Assembly: GCF_047675955.1 (NCBI RefSeq)
Contig: NC_132911.1
Span: 72,139,133-72,203,132 of the forward strand
Source: Chlorocebus sabaeus
Lineage: Eukaryota; Chordata; Mammalia; Primates; Cercopithecidae
Direction: 5' to 3'
Length of the DNA stretch: 64,000 nucleotides
Below the pieces are notes generated by a model. The model had not been told where the DNA came from, searched no databases, and worked only from the letters and a program-made list of their open reading frames with translations. Below are positions 23,847-35,297 of the stretch, piece after piece. A program made the translations under genes and the position numbers. Position 1 is the first letter of the stretch. Each line of letters begins with the position of its first letter.

Positions 23847-24209
23847 TGATATGGTTTGGCTGTGCCTCCACCCAAATATCATCTTGAATTGTCATAATCC
23901 CCACGTGTCAAGGGTGGGACCAAGTGGAGATAATTGAATCATGGGAGTGGTTCCCCTATACTGTTCTCATGATAGTGAGTGAGCTCTCACTAGATCTGAT
24001 GGTTTATAAGGGGCTTCCCCCTTCTTTTCACTCTGAATTTCTTGCTGCCGCTATGTGAAAAAGGACCTCTTTGCTTTGCCTTCTGCCATGATTGTAAGTT
24101 TCCTGAGGCCTCCTCGGCCATGCTGAACTGAGTCAGTTAAACCTGTTTCCTTTATAAATTACCCAGTCTTGGGTATTTCTTCATAGCAGCATGAGAATGG
24201 AGTAACAAA
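23847..24209 (+). mobile_element. MST/THE1-type MaLR solo LTR, sense
   Basis: Starts TGATATGGTTTGGCTGTG and contains ATAATTGAATCATGGGAGTG, GCTCTCACTAGATCTGATGG, CTGCCGCTATGTGA and TTTATAAATTACCCAGTC. ACTGC flanks both sides (23842-23846 and 24210-24214), the 5-bp duplication expected of retroviral-type integration. No internal region is present. It lies in gene-sense orientation. Confidence 0.93.
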
Positions 24210-24214
24210 ACTGC

Positions 24215-25189
24215 ACATGGCTTTCTTTATCGCTTTGTTCATTCAACAACCTGGTGTAAGTAATCTCGAGGGCAATTGGATGGAATAGCAGCTTATGTGG
24301 TAAATAACAGGAACAAACAACACAATTATTTTTGATAGGAAGATAACAGCCTGAAAATAGGAAAGTAAAATTTAAAGGCATAAATACAGTATCCTATAGT
24401 TTACAGTTATTGGGAAAAAGATGTTGGGTGTTTCAAACAAATGCCTAACATAAGGGAACAGCCTTATGACATTGATAAAAGAAGCCGATGTCTTGTCAGG
24501 AAGACCTGGATAAAGGAGGTTGATAGCACTGCTCCACACTCTATCAAGGGATTGCAATTTGTTCTGGATGCCATCTTTTAAAAGAGACAGTTACAGAGAA
24601 AAGAATTGCCAGAGGAAGGAAACCAATGTAGTGAAAGTCTGAGAACAATATTGCAGGCAAAACAGATAATGAAACAGGCTATTTACCCTCTAATTGAGTA
24701 GAGGAGACATCACAGTTGCTGAGAGCAAGAGGGGAGACAATAACCACTAGAAGGAAGTCCAGGAGGTAGGTTTAGCTCTGTGATGAGATGAGCCTTCTAA
24801 TGCTTTTCCTTGTGAACAGGAGATTAAACAAGACCAAATAAATATGTCTAAATGACAAGTTCTCTGTGTAACTGGGAGTGTTTCAGCTAAGGGTGGTACT
24901 ACGTTGTTAGGGATACTGTGAGCTGTCAGAGTTTTACTTCAGTGAACTTTAACACCACTGGAAGACATTTGAGAGTGTAAAATACAGATACTCTTGATAT
25001 CCTTAAAATATGTATTATTCAGGCAGCCTCAGCTGCATGCACTTAGGAACTCTGAAGCCAGCGAGCCCTTGGCATGAGGTAAGAATTATGTGCTGAGAGG
25101 TTTTCTTAGTGGTTTTACTACTGGGAAGTGACTTGGTTGCTCAATTGAGAGGCTTCCATAAGAATCGCAGCTACCGGGGATTGAGTGCT
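24215..25189. other. unassigned intronic sequence
   Basis: No repeat family or exon recognised. Confidence 0.45.
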
Positions 25190-25397
25190 TGGTAGTGCCT
25201 GATGCTCAGCTGTGCACTCTATATACTCTATCTGGTTAAATTATCACAACAAACTTGGATAGTTGGATTGTTTTAATCCCCTCTCTCCTTTTGCCAGTGA
25301 ACAAGTAGAAGTTAAATAACTTGAGTCCAGCTGCAACATTTTCTAGCTCTGTGATCTCAGGAAATTTACGTAATAGCTTTTCCCAATTTCCTGATTT
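25190..25397. mobile_element. MIR SINEs, antisense then sense (head to head)
   Basis: Positions 25190-25320 read as antisense MIR (TGTGCACTCTATATAC, AAATTATCACAACAA). Positions 25335-25397 read as sense MIR (CTCTGTGATCTCAGGAAATT, CCCAATTTCCTGATTT). The second copy continues after the Alu at 25721-25765. Confidence 0.55.
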
Positions 25398-25408
25398 AAA
25401 AGTGTGGA

Positions 25409-25709
25409 TAGCCTCTGCATGCAGTGGCTCACACCTGTAGTCCCAACACGTTGGGAGGCAGGAGGATCACTGAGGCCCGGAGTTTGCGAGAAGCTTGTGC
25501 AACATCGTGAGACCCTGTCTCTATAAACATTAAAAAAAATTAGCCGGTATAGTGGTGTGTGCCTAGAGTCCCAGTTACTTGGGATGCTGAAGTGGGAGGA
25601 TAACTTGAGCCCAGAGGGTTGAGACTACAGTGAGCTATGATCCATGCCATTGCACTTCAGCCTGGGCAACAGAGCAAGACCCTGTCTCTCAAAAAAAAAA
25701 AAAGAAACT
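25409..25709 (+). mobile_element. AluJ, sense
   Basis: Diverged full-length Alu (TGCAGTGGCTCACACCTG, GTCTCTATAAACATTAAA, CTTCAGCCTGGGCAAC, poly-A). Flanked by AAAAGTGTGGA at 25398-25408 and 25710-25720. It inserted into a MIR. Confidence 0.93.
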
Positions 25710-25770
25710 AAAAGTGTGGAAAATAATAATGCCTGCCATGCTGTTTGCAGTTGTAATACCTGGATTCTCC

Positions 25771-26700
25771 CTCAGATAGTAAGGGATGGAAGGGAATTTG
25801 ACCACTAACAAAAGAAATATTGACTATTAGAATTGTCATTGTTTACAGGTAAAATATTTCAAAAATATATGTGTTTCATTTGGGAATTTGGTAGGGAGCC
25901 CAATGAGAGCTGCTGATCACTTGCGTAGACATATTTTTATGTATCAGAACAGCTGATAGTATTTTGCCTTTATATTTCCTTCTTTATGCATACAACCTCT
26001 CAAAGTTCTTTATGCATAAAACCTCTCTAAAATGCTACCTACTTTGTAAAACTTTTTCTGACCCTCAGGATGGAATGGGGTTACATTTTCCTTCAAACCC
26101 TCATAGAATGTTCTGACTTGTCTATGACATTAATGATATCCTGCCTTAACATTATATTTACTTGTGCAATTGTCTGACCCTCTCCAATCGACCTGATGCT
26201 CAGTTCTGGCATGGCCTTCAGCATCTTCTTTGTGGTATGTCTTGGAATACCTCAATTTCGGTATGCAGGTCCTCAAATCTTTATTTGACTGAGTTGAACC
26301 ACATTGTTAAGCTTTAGTTTTTATCTCTTTTTCCTGATTCCTTTACATAATATTGAAAGACATTTACAGAACATTTACTTTATATGGGCCATAATGGTGG
26401 TGGCAATTTTTAAAGCAGATATGCTAATTTCTAAAATTTTAAGTTTGTGTGCTTCCTCAAAAACAAACATTACTGTAATGACAACAGATTCTGAACCTTT
26501 GTTTGATATCTGCATGCTGATGATGGTGAATCAATGATGAAAGAAACAAACTATGTTTTACCTTGGCCCTCCCCCCCGCCCCGGCCTTCATGAAAAGAGA
26601 TTAAATGCTCCCTCCAGCTGACCCAGCTCCACGGACCTGCAGATGCAGATTCTTCCCTGCATTGCCCAGCTGTGCTGGCTGAGTGATGTTCAGATGTGTA
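25771..26700. other. unassigned intronic sequence with a 26-bp duplication
   Basis: It may contain weak L2 near 26030-26230. The duplication at 25981-26032 is listed separately. Confidence 0.4.
25981..26032. repeat. two-copy tandem duplication, 26-bp period
   Basis: TCTTTATGCATACAACCTCT (25981) recurs as TCTTTATGCATAAAACCTCT (26007), adjacent and nearly identical. Confidence 0.85.
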
Positions 26701-26995
26701 AGCACTTTGTCATTTCCTTCATCTCTCCATCCTCCTGTCCCTTACTTTGTATGCTAAGATTCTCACCTGAGTTATCAGAATAGCCTCCTAATTGAGGTTC
26801 CTGCCTCCATTCATTCTTGACTCAGATGAGTCCCCGACTCTGCCATGATAGTGAACTTTCTATGTAGTTCAGTCACCCACAATGGCCACAGGGCAAGTTC
26901 CAAGCAGTTAAAGGTGCCCATGAGGGCCTCCAGGATCCCAAATTTCCAGCAATATCCTCTTCCTTCTGCCAGACTCCATGAAGTTTTTGCTTCGG
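26701..26995 (+). mobile_element. L2 fragment, sense
   Basis: CAGAATAGCCTCCTAATTGA, GGTTCCTGCCTCCATTC resemble the L2 wording GCCTCCTAACTGGTCTCCCT. Weak beyond that. Confidence 0.5.
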
Positions 26996-26999
26996 GAAT

Positions 27000-27230
27000 G
27001 AGCATTTAGTTTTCTTCCTTTGATTCTCCATTAGCTATTGTTATTATTGAGTGCTTCCTTAAAAGCTGTGTGATCCTAGAAGTTCTTAATCTCTGTCTCC
27101 TTCCATTTTCAAATCTGTAAGATGGGGATGATATTGGTGCTGACATCGTAAGGTTGCTGTGAAGATTGAGGTGATACCTGTAAAGAGCATAGGACAGTGC
27201 CTGGCACACAGTAGTGCACATCAGTCTAAT
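27000..27230 (+). mobile_element. MIR SINE, sense
   Basis: CTCTGTCTCCTTCCATTTTC, AAATCTGTAAGATGGGGATG, GTTGCTGTGAAGATTGAGG, GACAGTGCCTGGCACACAGT: near-complete MIR in order. Confidence 0.85.
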
Positions 27231-27299
27231 GCCGTGCTTGGTACTGCTCTGGGAATTTGTGTTCTCATGCCTCTAATCCTGCTATTCTCCCTATGTTGA

Positions 27300-27630
27300 C
27301 TGTTCCCCCCATTTCTCCCACAACTTGCATTTCTGTCCATTCTTTAGAATTGTTCTAAGGTATCAGCTTCTTAGTAAGGCTTTTCCATATCACCCTTTCC
27401 ACCTTCAGAAAGGACTGATCACTTCATCTTTTGTTCTACTTCTGAACGTTGAAAATAAATATTTGTGCAGCACACTTTCATGCAAATATTCATATACACA
27501 TCTGTGTCCCCTACTGGATCATGAACTCATTAAGAACAAAGAGTGTGATTTATTCAACATTGATTTCTTAGAAGCTAGCTCAGTGCCTGACATATAGTAT
27601 TCAATAAATAACTGTTGAACTGTGCTTTTT
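27300..27630 (+). mobile_element. L2 LINE 3' end, sense
   Basis: CTACTGGATCATGAACTCAT, GCTAGCTCAGTGCCTGACAT, AGTATTCAATAAATAACTG match the L2 3' terminus. Confidence 0.75.
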
Positions 27631-29489
27631 GAATTGAATAGGAAAGCACTTTATCACTTGAAGTTTTAAGCATGAAACCCAGAGCATGTTATCGCAATGT
27701 CATGGTGATGTGTATACATATATGCATGTGTATACATGTATGTGCAGTTTGATTAGTACATGCCTGATTAAGGAAAATAATTACTGTGAGTTGTTCATTT
27801 ATTTAACTACTTCTGGTAGTTTATAAGAAAGGAATTTCTCCAACTTCCTAGGTAGAAATGCAAGCCAGGACTTGTGGCGATTCAGTGCCAAAGATCTGTT
27901 ACTGTTAGCCTGGAAGACTGCATGTCTGCCGGTTCCAGCTGTGCTTTAATAAACAGGAGCTCAAACACTTCATGATGGGAAGTACAGCTGAGGACTCTCG
28001 AATGCACAAGCTGATCATGCTGAATGCTTTTCTGGGTCATGTTCATTTCATAAAAACAGCCAATTCCCAGCCTTCCCAGAAGAGGAAATGCTGAAGGTCC
28101 TAGCTGCCATGTGGGGTGAGGAGGAAAGCAGGACGGAGAGGGGGAGGGGGCCTGACCACCTCCCCTTTCCTTGGCAAGGAAGCCAGCCCAGGCACCCAGC
28201 CCAGTCGCACGGGTCCCCGCTTGGACTTTGGGCTGTGCTTAAGTGCACAAGTTTTTTTTTTTTGTTTTTTTTGTTTTTTTTTCCTTGCCTTTTGTAGCGA
28301 CCACGTTGTTCCAGTGACCAGAGCAACATGACATAGAAGCAGCAAAAACATACCAAGTTCTTGCCAGTTGCTAGGCAGAGAAAAACGCTTTTGGATGTTT
28401 GAAGTATGCTTCCCATGTTGATTTCCTAACCATGACTTGTTTTCAAAGCCAAACACAATAGCATCGTGAATACTCATCAGCATTTGGTAGGCTTTACTGC
28501 CAAGCTAATTAACAGATTTCAATTTAGAGGGACGAGAATAAAGGGGATGCTTTTGGTAAAGAAGTAGCTTCGTGGGAAATTTGATTTTTCTCTATTTAAG
28601 GATTGTTTCTTCTAATGTTTTGATATAATGTAATATTTAATTTCAACAACCATGTTTGTCTTAATTTTAACACATGCAGTTTTTAGGTTATACTTAACAT
28701 TGATGCTAATATAGTTGCAGTGGATTTTACCCAAGTTTTCTTTTTAAAAATGTAATGAAATAATTGAAAAGGTAGTTCTCTTTGGTCTAAATGTCAATAT
28801 TAGAGCTGTGAGTGTGATGATTTACCGTGCACTGATGAAGCTTAATTTTTCTTATTGTCAGATGTAGGAAAACAATCATTTGTTCTGGGACACCAAGCTC
28901 TCATTGTTAAGTGGGGCAGCCGGTGAATCCTGAACTCAGAGGTAGAGAAAGACTCCCTAGGAGGGCCACTGAGTACAGTAGGCTGGAAGGGAACTAAGAA
29001 GGATACTCTTGCCTGCATGGCCAAACACAGTTGCAGAGGACAGTTTCAGCGTGATGTTGGGCAGGCCATTGGACTTGACTGGTCCTAGGGGCAACTGTTT
29101 CCCTGTGGGCGACAGGGCTGCTCCATCCATGCAAGTGACCTGTGTTCCCCACCAGAGCTATCCAGAGTGATGTCCTTTTAATTCTGTTATCAGACCATGT
29201 GGTTTCTAGCAGGGAATGTAGATCTAATTGAAGTTTTAAGGAAACTTTATGAATAGGAAGCCGCAAACAGTTGTAGAAAGATCTCAGGCCAGCTGTCACT
29301 TGGCAGATGGAAGTTCAGGGTTAATTTCACTTGACTGGCAAAAGCATTTTGAGAGAAAAGTTCGTTTTCATAATGTTTCTTTTGGTTGGAGACAGCAAAA
29401 ATGGGGGAAAGATTAATACGCCTTTCTACTATCTCTTTTGGGATAATCAGGTTATATTGATGAAAATGATTTTATGTGCAAGGCAAGTA
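27631..29489. other. unassigned intronic sequence, includes a GC-rich block and a poly-T tract
   Basis: Positions 28085-28235 are unusually GC-rich for this intron (GAGGGGGAGGGGGCC, then CCAGCCCAGGCACCCAGCCC), but CpGs are few. Positions 28251-28281 are T-rich with G interruptions. No exon or named repeat recognised. Confidence 0.45.
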
Positions 29490-29670
29490 GGTATAAATTC
29501 TTTCAATCTCCACCGTAACCCTGGAGAGTAGGCACTCTTATACATGGGAAACTCAGGAATAGAGAAATTAGAGAGATTCCCAGAATCACCCAGCTCGGAA
29601 GTGGCAGAACTGGGATTTGAACTGAAGGAGTCTTGTGATGGAGTTCCTGCTTTTGGCCAGTACACTACAT
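29490..29670 (-). mobile_element. MIR SINE, antisense
   Basis: TACATGGGAAACTCAGGAAT, TCACCCAGCTCGGAAGTGGC, AGAACTGGGATTTGAACTG: reverse MIR core in order. Confidence 0.85.
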
Positions 29671-30589
29671 TGTCTGGGCATGCAGGGAGCGTAGGGCTGC
29701 TCCATCCATGCAGGCATCCTATCTACAGGTGGCTTGTCTACATGCAAGTGACATGCTTGCTTGCTACATGTAGACATCTTAGCTGGATTAGCCTCTGAGC
29801 CCTCTGTAACACTTTCACGGAGATTTATTTCATTGGATTTAAGCCATAGATTTACATTTGTATCACTTCCATCATATAGTGAACTTGGCAGGGGCTTGAT
29901 TTTGAGTTGCTGGCACCCAGCATGGTGCCTGTCTTTCAGGAACCTTATGGAGTTGAAGAACGCAGTGCCAGCAACCTGGGGCAGAGAGTAACGGTAAGGC
30001 CAAGAGCTTCAAGTGATCTCTAGGACTCTTTTTGGCTCTTGTCAGTGCTAATAGAGATAATGTCTTGTGTTGGGATTTAGAATTCACTAAAACCAAACTT
30101 AAAGATGTTTAAAAAAGAACGTCACTAATTTCCGATGTATTTCTTTGCTCCTTTTTAAAATCATTGTTTTCATTTTTTTGGAGCTATATAAAGCCAGTCA
30201 ACTCTTTTTGAAAGTTAAGCTAGCAAGGAATTTGGCTATCAATGCTAAATAAATCAATTCAGAATGACTATTGGCACCATAAAGCTTAATTCTTTTTCCT
30301 TGTACTGTCTGGGCACCTTTAGAATAATTCTTATTCCTCTTCAATTGGCTGGATTTCTGCACAGGTCTGGGGGTTGTCGTTCTGTGGGGAGAGTGATGTG
30401 CATTGGGGGCAAAATTTCAGTTACCAAGTGTGTCCAGCATGAAGTCGCAGCTGGCATTGAAAGGCATCCACCATTCCTCTCCAGGTACATTTCAGATTCA
30501 TCTCCTGCCTTGATCTCCCGTGTGCCCATCACATGTGCTGGGCTGATCATCTGTCCCCACACAGATCTGGTAGCTTCTGCCTCTGGATC
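29671..30589. other. unassigned intronic sequence
   Basis: It includes the second copy (29693-29712) of a 20-bp exact direct repeat also present at 29114-29133, and an imperfect hairpin at about 29730-29778. No exon recognised. Confidence 0.45.
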
Positions 30590-30880
30590 TGGCCTCAAAT
30601 GGTTCCCTTTGCTAGAAGCGCCTTTTCCCCTGCAGCCTCACCTGCCTGCTGAAGCCGTTCTTGGTCCGTAATGCTCACACTCCATCTTCTTTAAGCATCT
30701 GTCTAGGATGCCCCCCAGTTCCATTTAATATCTCCCTTCCCTGTGCTCTGTTAATTCCCATTTCTAGACTGTCACTTGCCAAGACAAGCCCCACATCAGG
30801 TATTTGTGAGTGTCTGTCTTCCCGGAATTCTGAAAGCCAGGGAGTATGTGTGTGTGAACACACGTGCACATACACACAGT
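30590..30880 (+). mobile_element. L2 fragment, sense
   Basis: TTCCCTTTGCTAGAAGCGCC, CTCACCTGCCTGCTGAAGC and the following pyrimidine-rich text resemble L2 ORF2 3' coding. Diverged. Confidence 0.5.
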
Positions 30881-31294
30881 GTCTTTGCAGTCCCCATAGG
30901 TAGAATAGCAGGTATGCAAAGATAGTTTTTCAGTGTGAATAACCCCGTCTTTCATTTTTGCTCCCTCACAAAATGAATGCTTCATCCTGGTACCTAGAAA
31001 ATATCTGAACACCTCTACCTTCTAGTCATAGACTTTTGGATTGCCTCTCTTCCTATTCTTTTAATTTTTTAAAATATGCCAGAGCCCACAGTTACCTTAC
31101 TATCTGCCTCTCCTAAATTCTGGTCAGCCTCTTCCCTCACTCTGGCATGGAACCAGGCTTAGAACAGTAGGATTGATGGTGATAAGAAGTTGAGTGTGAC
31201 AGCGCGCCATGGCTGAAGTGCTGCTGAAACCTTTATGAACTGGACTTTGAAGCCAATTTCTCTAACCAAAGTCCCTGTTGCTCCCTGAGTCAGC

Positions 31295-31490
31295 TGAGCT
31301 CTGCCATGTGCCTGGCAGAATGCATCCATCACTTTACTTAGTCCTCCTCACAGTCCTCATCAGAGATGAATGAAAGTGCCGTTGTTCACAGAGAAGCCAG
31401 GCATCCACCGAGGTCCTACAACTGAGAGTCCCATGGCTGAGCCCCTGATGGAAGCTCAGGTCTACCTGACTCTTCTCTTTCATAATAGAA
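31295..31490 (-). mobile_element. MIR SINE, antisense
   Basis: CATGTGCCTGGCAGAATGCA, TCACTTTACTTAGTCCTCCT, CACAGAGAAGCCAGGCATCC then GTCCTACAACTGAGAGTC follow reverse MIR order. Confidence 0.65.
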
Positions 31491-32908
31491 CACTGGCTCC
31501 TGAATGTCTGAAATGGACACAGGAGACTTTTCCCGTCTTCTCTGTTTCCCAGGGCTGGTGACCACTGTTCGCTTTCACCTTGCAGGCCCCCACCCTACCT
31601 GTGGAGTCTTGGGCGTAAGTTAGGGGCCTCCTCCTTGACCAGCTCTTCCTTTTGTGAGAAAGTTGGGAAGCCCCCAGAAGCTCGACATGTCACGTGGACG
31701 TGACAAGAAGGTGGTGGGGAAGGTGACAAGGTGGAGAAAGCCTGTGCCCCACCCCGAGGACTGTGACACTCAGCTCCAGCCAACTATTGCCAAGAGGCAG
31801 CATGGCCCCAGTGATCCTAGAACACTTGATTTTCCAGAATAAGTTGGAATTCTGTATTTTCATCAGAGTTTTCTAAATGCTTTTAAATGCAAACCAAGCA
31901 CGTGTATTGGCCAGATTCACAGGCCACTGATTTGTGACCTCTGCCTGGGGACACGAATCCCTGCTGTCACTTTATTCATTGTGTCTGCCTGCCCTGGAGC
32001 CATCTGAGTGTGTGACCCCCAATTTAGGAGAAGGAGAGAAAAATTAATGAGGAATGAATGTGAAAAAAGATAGGAAAAGAAAGCTAATATTTAATAGAAA
32101 GAGTGATGCTAAAATAAGTAGAAAAAGTTCCAAATTTACATTTAAATACAAAGCACATTCTAATTTAGTGACTAGAAAGAATACTAGATTTCTTTATTAA
32201 TAGTTTTTTCAAATTAAATAGTTCTTTTTTCCTACCTAAATTTTGCTTAAGAATGGTTTTAAATGTATATTTTAAACTTCTAAATCTTAACTATTCTAAT
32301 AATTTAAAATTTTCAGATCTGGTTAAATGAAATATTAGATTACTAAAGAATAATAATAACATATATCTTCTCAACATTGAATGAATGACTTGTGTTTTTG
32401 TTACTTTGTCATTCTTGATACACTACTATAATTTGATAAGTATTTGAACTGTTTAGCCAAATTGTCACAGAGATTACACATACGTAGTGTCGTTTTAATA
32501 ATGTTTCTCTATACTTCTACAAAACTATTGATGATTTTGTCATTTTGAGTGGAAAGTTTATGACTTTACCTTAGCAATTTAAAGTTGTCTCAGTATTACA
32601 TAAAGATAGCTTTGTTATTCTTTAATTATTCAATGTGTTTTTGCTAAATTCAGTGACCTTCTGAAGATTCAAAATTATCCTCTAGGCTGTGGAAGTGTAA
32701 CTAAATAAGCATTTAAAATAACTTGCCTAGAGCCACACTTCGAGAAATGTCACATTCTGTAAACAATTGTCTCCCTATGTTTCTAAATATGCAGCTGATA
32801 GATTCAAAATGCAGGCATGTTTACAAATAAAATATTTTCTGCTAGATGGACCAGTAATTTCTGAGTTTTAAGACTTTGTAAGCTGCTCATCTGTAAAAAT
32901 GTAAACCT
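31491..32908. other. unassigned intronic sequence
   Basis: Positions 31560-31850 are GC-rich with several CpGs and a 62-codon open frame but no recognised protein or splice context. Positions 32030-32900 are AT-rich. No repeat recognised. Confidence 0.45.
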
Positions 32909-32922
32909 CTGGAGTGAATCTT

Positions 32923-33222
32923 TTTTTTTTTTTTTTTTTTTTCGAGACAGTCTCGCTGTGTTGTCCAGGCTGGAGTGCAGTGTCACCATCTTGGCTCACT
33001 GTACCCTCTGCCTCCTGAGTTAAAGCGAATCTTATGCCGCAGCCTCCCAAGTAGCTGGGATTACAGGCATGCACCACCACACCCAGCTAATTTTTGTACT
33101 TTTAGTAGAAACGGAGTTTCACCATGTGGCCCAGGCTGGTCTTGATCTCCTGCCCTCAAGTGATCCGCCCATCTTGTCCTTCCAAAGTGCTGGAATTACA
33201 AGTGTGAGCCACTGCACCAGGC
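32923..33222 (-). mobile_element. Alu (Sx/J-type), antisense
   Basis: Reverse full-length Alu ending CACCAGGCC. CTGGAGTGAATCTT flanks it at 32909-32922 and 33223-33236, a perfect 14-bp duplication. Confidence 0.95.
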
Positions 33223-33284
33223 CTGGAGTGAATCTTAAGAGTCCTAGTGTTGCTGGGTATGGGTGATGCTGTCTGTGCCATAGG

Positions 33285-33438
33285 TCAGTGGCTCTCAAGC
33301 CTGTCTGTGTGTTAGAATCACCATGGGAGATTAAAAAAAAAAAAGAACTAGGTCAACTCCAGTGGATTCTGATTTACATGGTCTTGGATAGGGCCTGGGA
33401 ATCATTTTGCCTTTTAAAAACGTGCCCAGGTGGTTTTA
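33285..33438 (+). mobile_element. MER5A-like hAT-Charlie element, left part
   Basis: CAGTGGCTCTCAAGCCTGTC, TAGAATCACCATGGGAGATT, CAGTGGATTCTGATTTAC, GGCCTGGGAATCATTTT. MER5-type non-autonomous DNA transposon, split by the Alu at 33439. Confidence 0.8.
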
Positions 33439-33750
33439 TTTTTTAATTTTTTGTTTTTTTTTTTGAGTCTGATTCTCACTCTGTCACTCAGGCTGGAGTG
33501 CAGTAGCATGATCTCAGCTCACTGCAACCTCTGCCTCCCCGGTTCAGGCAATTCTCCTGCCTCAGCCTCCCAAGTAACTGAGATTACAGGCGCCCACCAC
33601 CATGACAGGTGGTATTTTATAGTATTTTTAGTAGAGATGGGGTTTCACTAAATTGGCCAGGCTGGTCTCAAACTCTTGACCTCAGGTGATCTGCCCACCT
33701 TGGTCTTCCAAAGTGCTCTGATTACAGGCGTGAACCACCGTGCCCGGCCT
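33439..33750 (-). mobile_element. AluS, antisense, inside MER5A
   Basis: Reverse full-length Alu ending GTGCCCGGCCT. CCCAGGTGGTTTTA flanks it at 33425-33438 and 33751-33764. Removing one copy restores a continuous MER5A. Confidence 0.95.
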
Positions 33751-33788
33751 CCCAGGTGGTTTTAATGTGCAGCCAGGGATAAGACCCA
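33751..33788 (+). mobile_element. MER5A-like element, right end
   Basis: CAGGTGGTTTTAATGTGCAG, then CCAGGGATAAGACCC: the terminal part of the MER5A that is split by the Alu. Confidence 0.8.
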
Positions 33789-34014
33789 TAGTTAGCCTTA
33801 AAAGGGAATGTTAGGCATTAGTGACACGGTATCAGTTTCAGTACTAAGCTCACCTCACCCAAGATCCCCAGCAGCCTACCTAGATCATGCTACCGGGCCC
33901 TAGGGCCATCCACTTTATTTGAGAGCTTCCCAGAGGTCACAGCTCTATACACACTGCCATGGAGGGATTCTGAACTAACCCGACTTGTGTGTGTCAGTGA
34001 GTTTTCCTTAATCA

Positions 34015-34240
34015 TAGTAATATTTATGGAGGCACTGGGCTATATGCTTCATTTTAGAATCATGTTTAATTCTCCCCGAAACCCCACAAACTAGTTATTA
34101 TACTTTTATTAGGAGAAAACAAAAGAGCAGTAAGAAGAAGGGAAGAATACACCCAAGCTCATACGACTCTTAAGTGGTAGAATTTAAACCCAAGCACTCA
34201 GACTCCAGAGTTCATATGCTTCAGCTTTGTACCTGGAGGT
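34015..34240 (-). mobile_element. MIR SINE, antisense
   Basis: GAGGCACTGGGCTATATGCT, AATCATGTTTAATTCTCCCC, AAGCTCATACGACTCTTAAG, AATTTAAACCCAAGCACTCA: reverse MIR, nearly full length. Confidence 0.82.
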
Positions 34241-34283
34241 TCAAATAAAACACTTGTGGGGCAAGGTGGAGAGCAAAAATGAG

Positions 34284-34663
34284 TGCATTAGTCCATACAC
34301 ACATTGCTATAAGGAAATACCCAAGACTGGGTAATTTATAAAGGAAAGAAGTTTAATTGACTCATGGTTCAGCATGGCTGAGGAGGCCTCAGGAAACTTA
34401 CAATCATGGTGGAAGGTAAAGGGGAAGCAAGCACCTTCTTCACAAGGTGGCAGGAAGGAGAAGTGCCCAGTGAAGTGGGAAGAGCCCCACATAAAATCAT
34501 CAGATCTTGTGAGAATTACTAACGATCATGAGAATAGCATGGGGGAAACTACTCCCATGATTCAATTACCTGGTCTCTCCCTTGACACGTGGGGACCATG
34601 GGGATTATGGGAATTATAATTCAAGATGAGATTTGGGTGGTGACGCAAAGTCTAACCATATGA
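34284..34663 (-). mobile_element. MST/THE1-type MaLR solo LTR, antisense
   Basis: Reverse LTR from TGCATTAGTCCATACACAC to TCTAACCATATGA, with GACTGGGTAATTTATAAAG and GATTCAATTACCTGG. ATGAG flanks both sides (34279-34283 and 34664-34668), a clean 5-bp duplication. Includes a chance open frame on the + strand. No internal viral genes. Confidence 0.93.
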
Positions 34664-34689
34664 ATGAGCAAAGCTGTTCAGTAGTAAAT

Positions 34690-34897
34690 ATTAGGGAGTG
34701 GTGGTGACTGAGGAACAGTCCCAAGACCCCCAGTAGATTTCTGAAACTGCAGATAGTACTGAACCCTATATGCTGTTTTTTCCCCTGTGCATAAATACTA
34801 TGATTGTTTAGTTTATAAATTAGGTACAGTAGGAGACTAATAACAATAACTGAGAAAATAGAACAATTATACTTGGGATAAAGGGGGACTACTGTAT
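34690..34897 (+). mobile_element. Tigger-type (TcMar) DNA transposon relic
   Basis: ATTTCTGAAACTGCAGATAG, TACTGAACCCTATATGCTG, TTATAAATTAGGTACAGTAG, and the terminal GATAAAGGGGGACTACTGTA are the wording of Tigger-derived non-autonomous elements. Identification is from memory of the consensus. Confidence 0.6.
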
Positions 34898-34914
34898 TTG
34901 TCCATTTTATGCTC

Positions 34915-35132
34915 ATTCTACTTGTTTTGATTACTGTACCTTTATAACAAGTCTTGAAATCAGGGAATATAAGTTTTCTAACTTTCCTTTTTTTTCCCCC
35001 AAAATTGTTTTGCCCATTCTAAATCTTCTGTACTTCTCTATAAAATTTAGAACTAGTTGCCAGTTTCTTCAAAAGAATGTAATACTGATATTTTGATTGG
35101 GCTTGTGGTGAATCTGTAGATCAGTTTTGGAA
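34915..35132 (-). mobile_element. L1M ORF2-region relic, antisense (part 1)
   Basis: TTTTGATTACTGTACCTTTA, GTCTTGAAATCAGGGAATAT, ATTTTGATTGGGCTTGTGG, GAATCTGTAGATCAGTTTTG match reversed old L1. The alignment is broken by the inverted duplication at 35133-35297 and resumes with CTTCAATCCATGAACGTG. Confidence 0.8.
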
Positions 35133-35297
35133 AGCTCAATATTTTTAAGATATCAGTTCTCAATATTTTAAGATATCTTAATTGATATCCGTTCTCCATA
35201 TCTTAAAATATATATTGTCTTAAAAAATATTTACTTCTCCCAAGATCATGATATATTTTTCTATCATTTCTTTCTGATATCTTAAAAATATTGAGCT
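35133..35297. repeat. inverted duplication with perfect 24-bp arms
   Basis: The 24 bases at 35133-35156 are the exact reverse complement of 35274-35297 (the left arm starts AGCTCAATATTT and the right arm ends AAATATTGAGCT). Inside the loop are a second direct copy (TCAATATTTTAAGATATC at about 35160) and another inverted copy (CCATATCTTAAAATATAT at about 35197). The right arm is the one collinear with L1. Confidence 0.95.
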
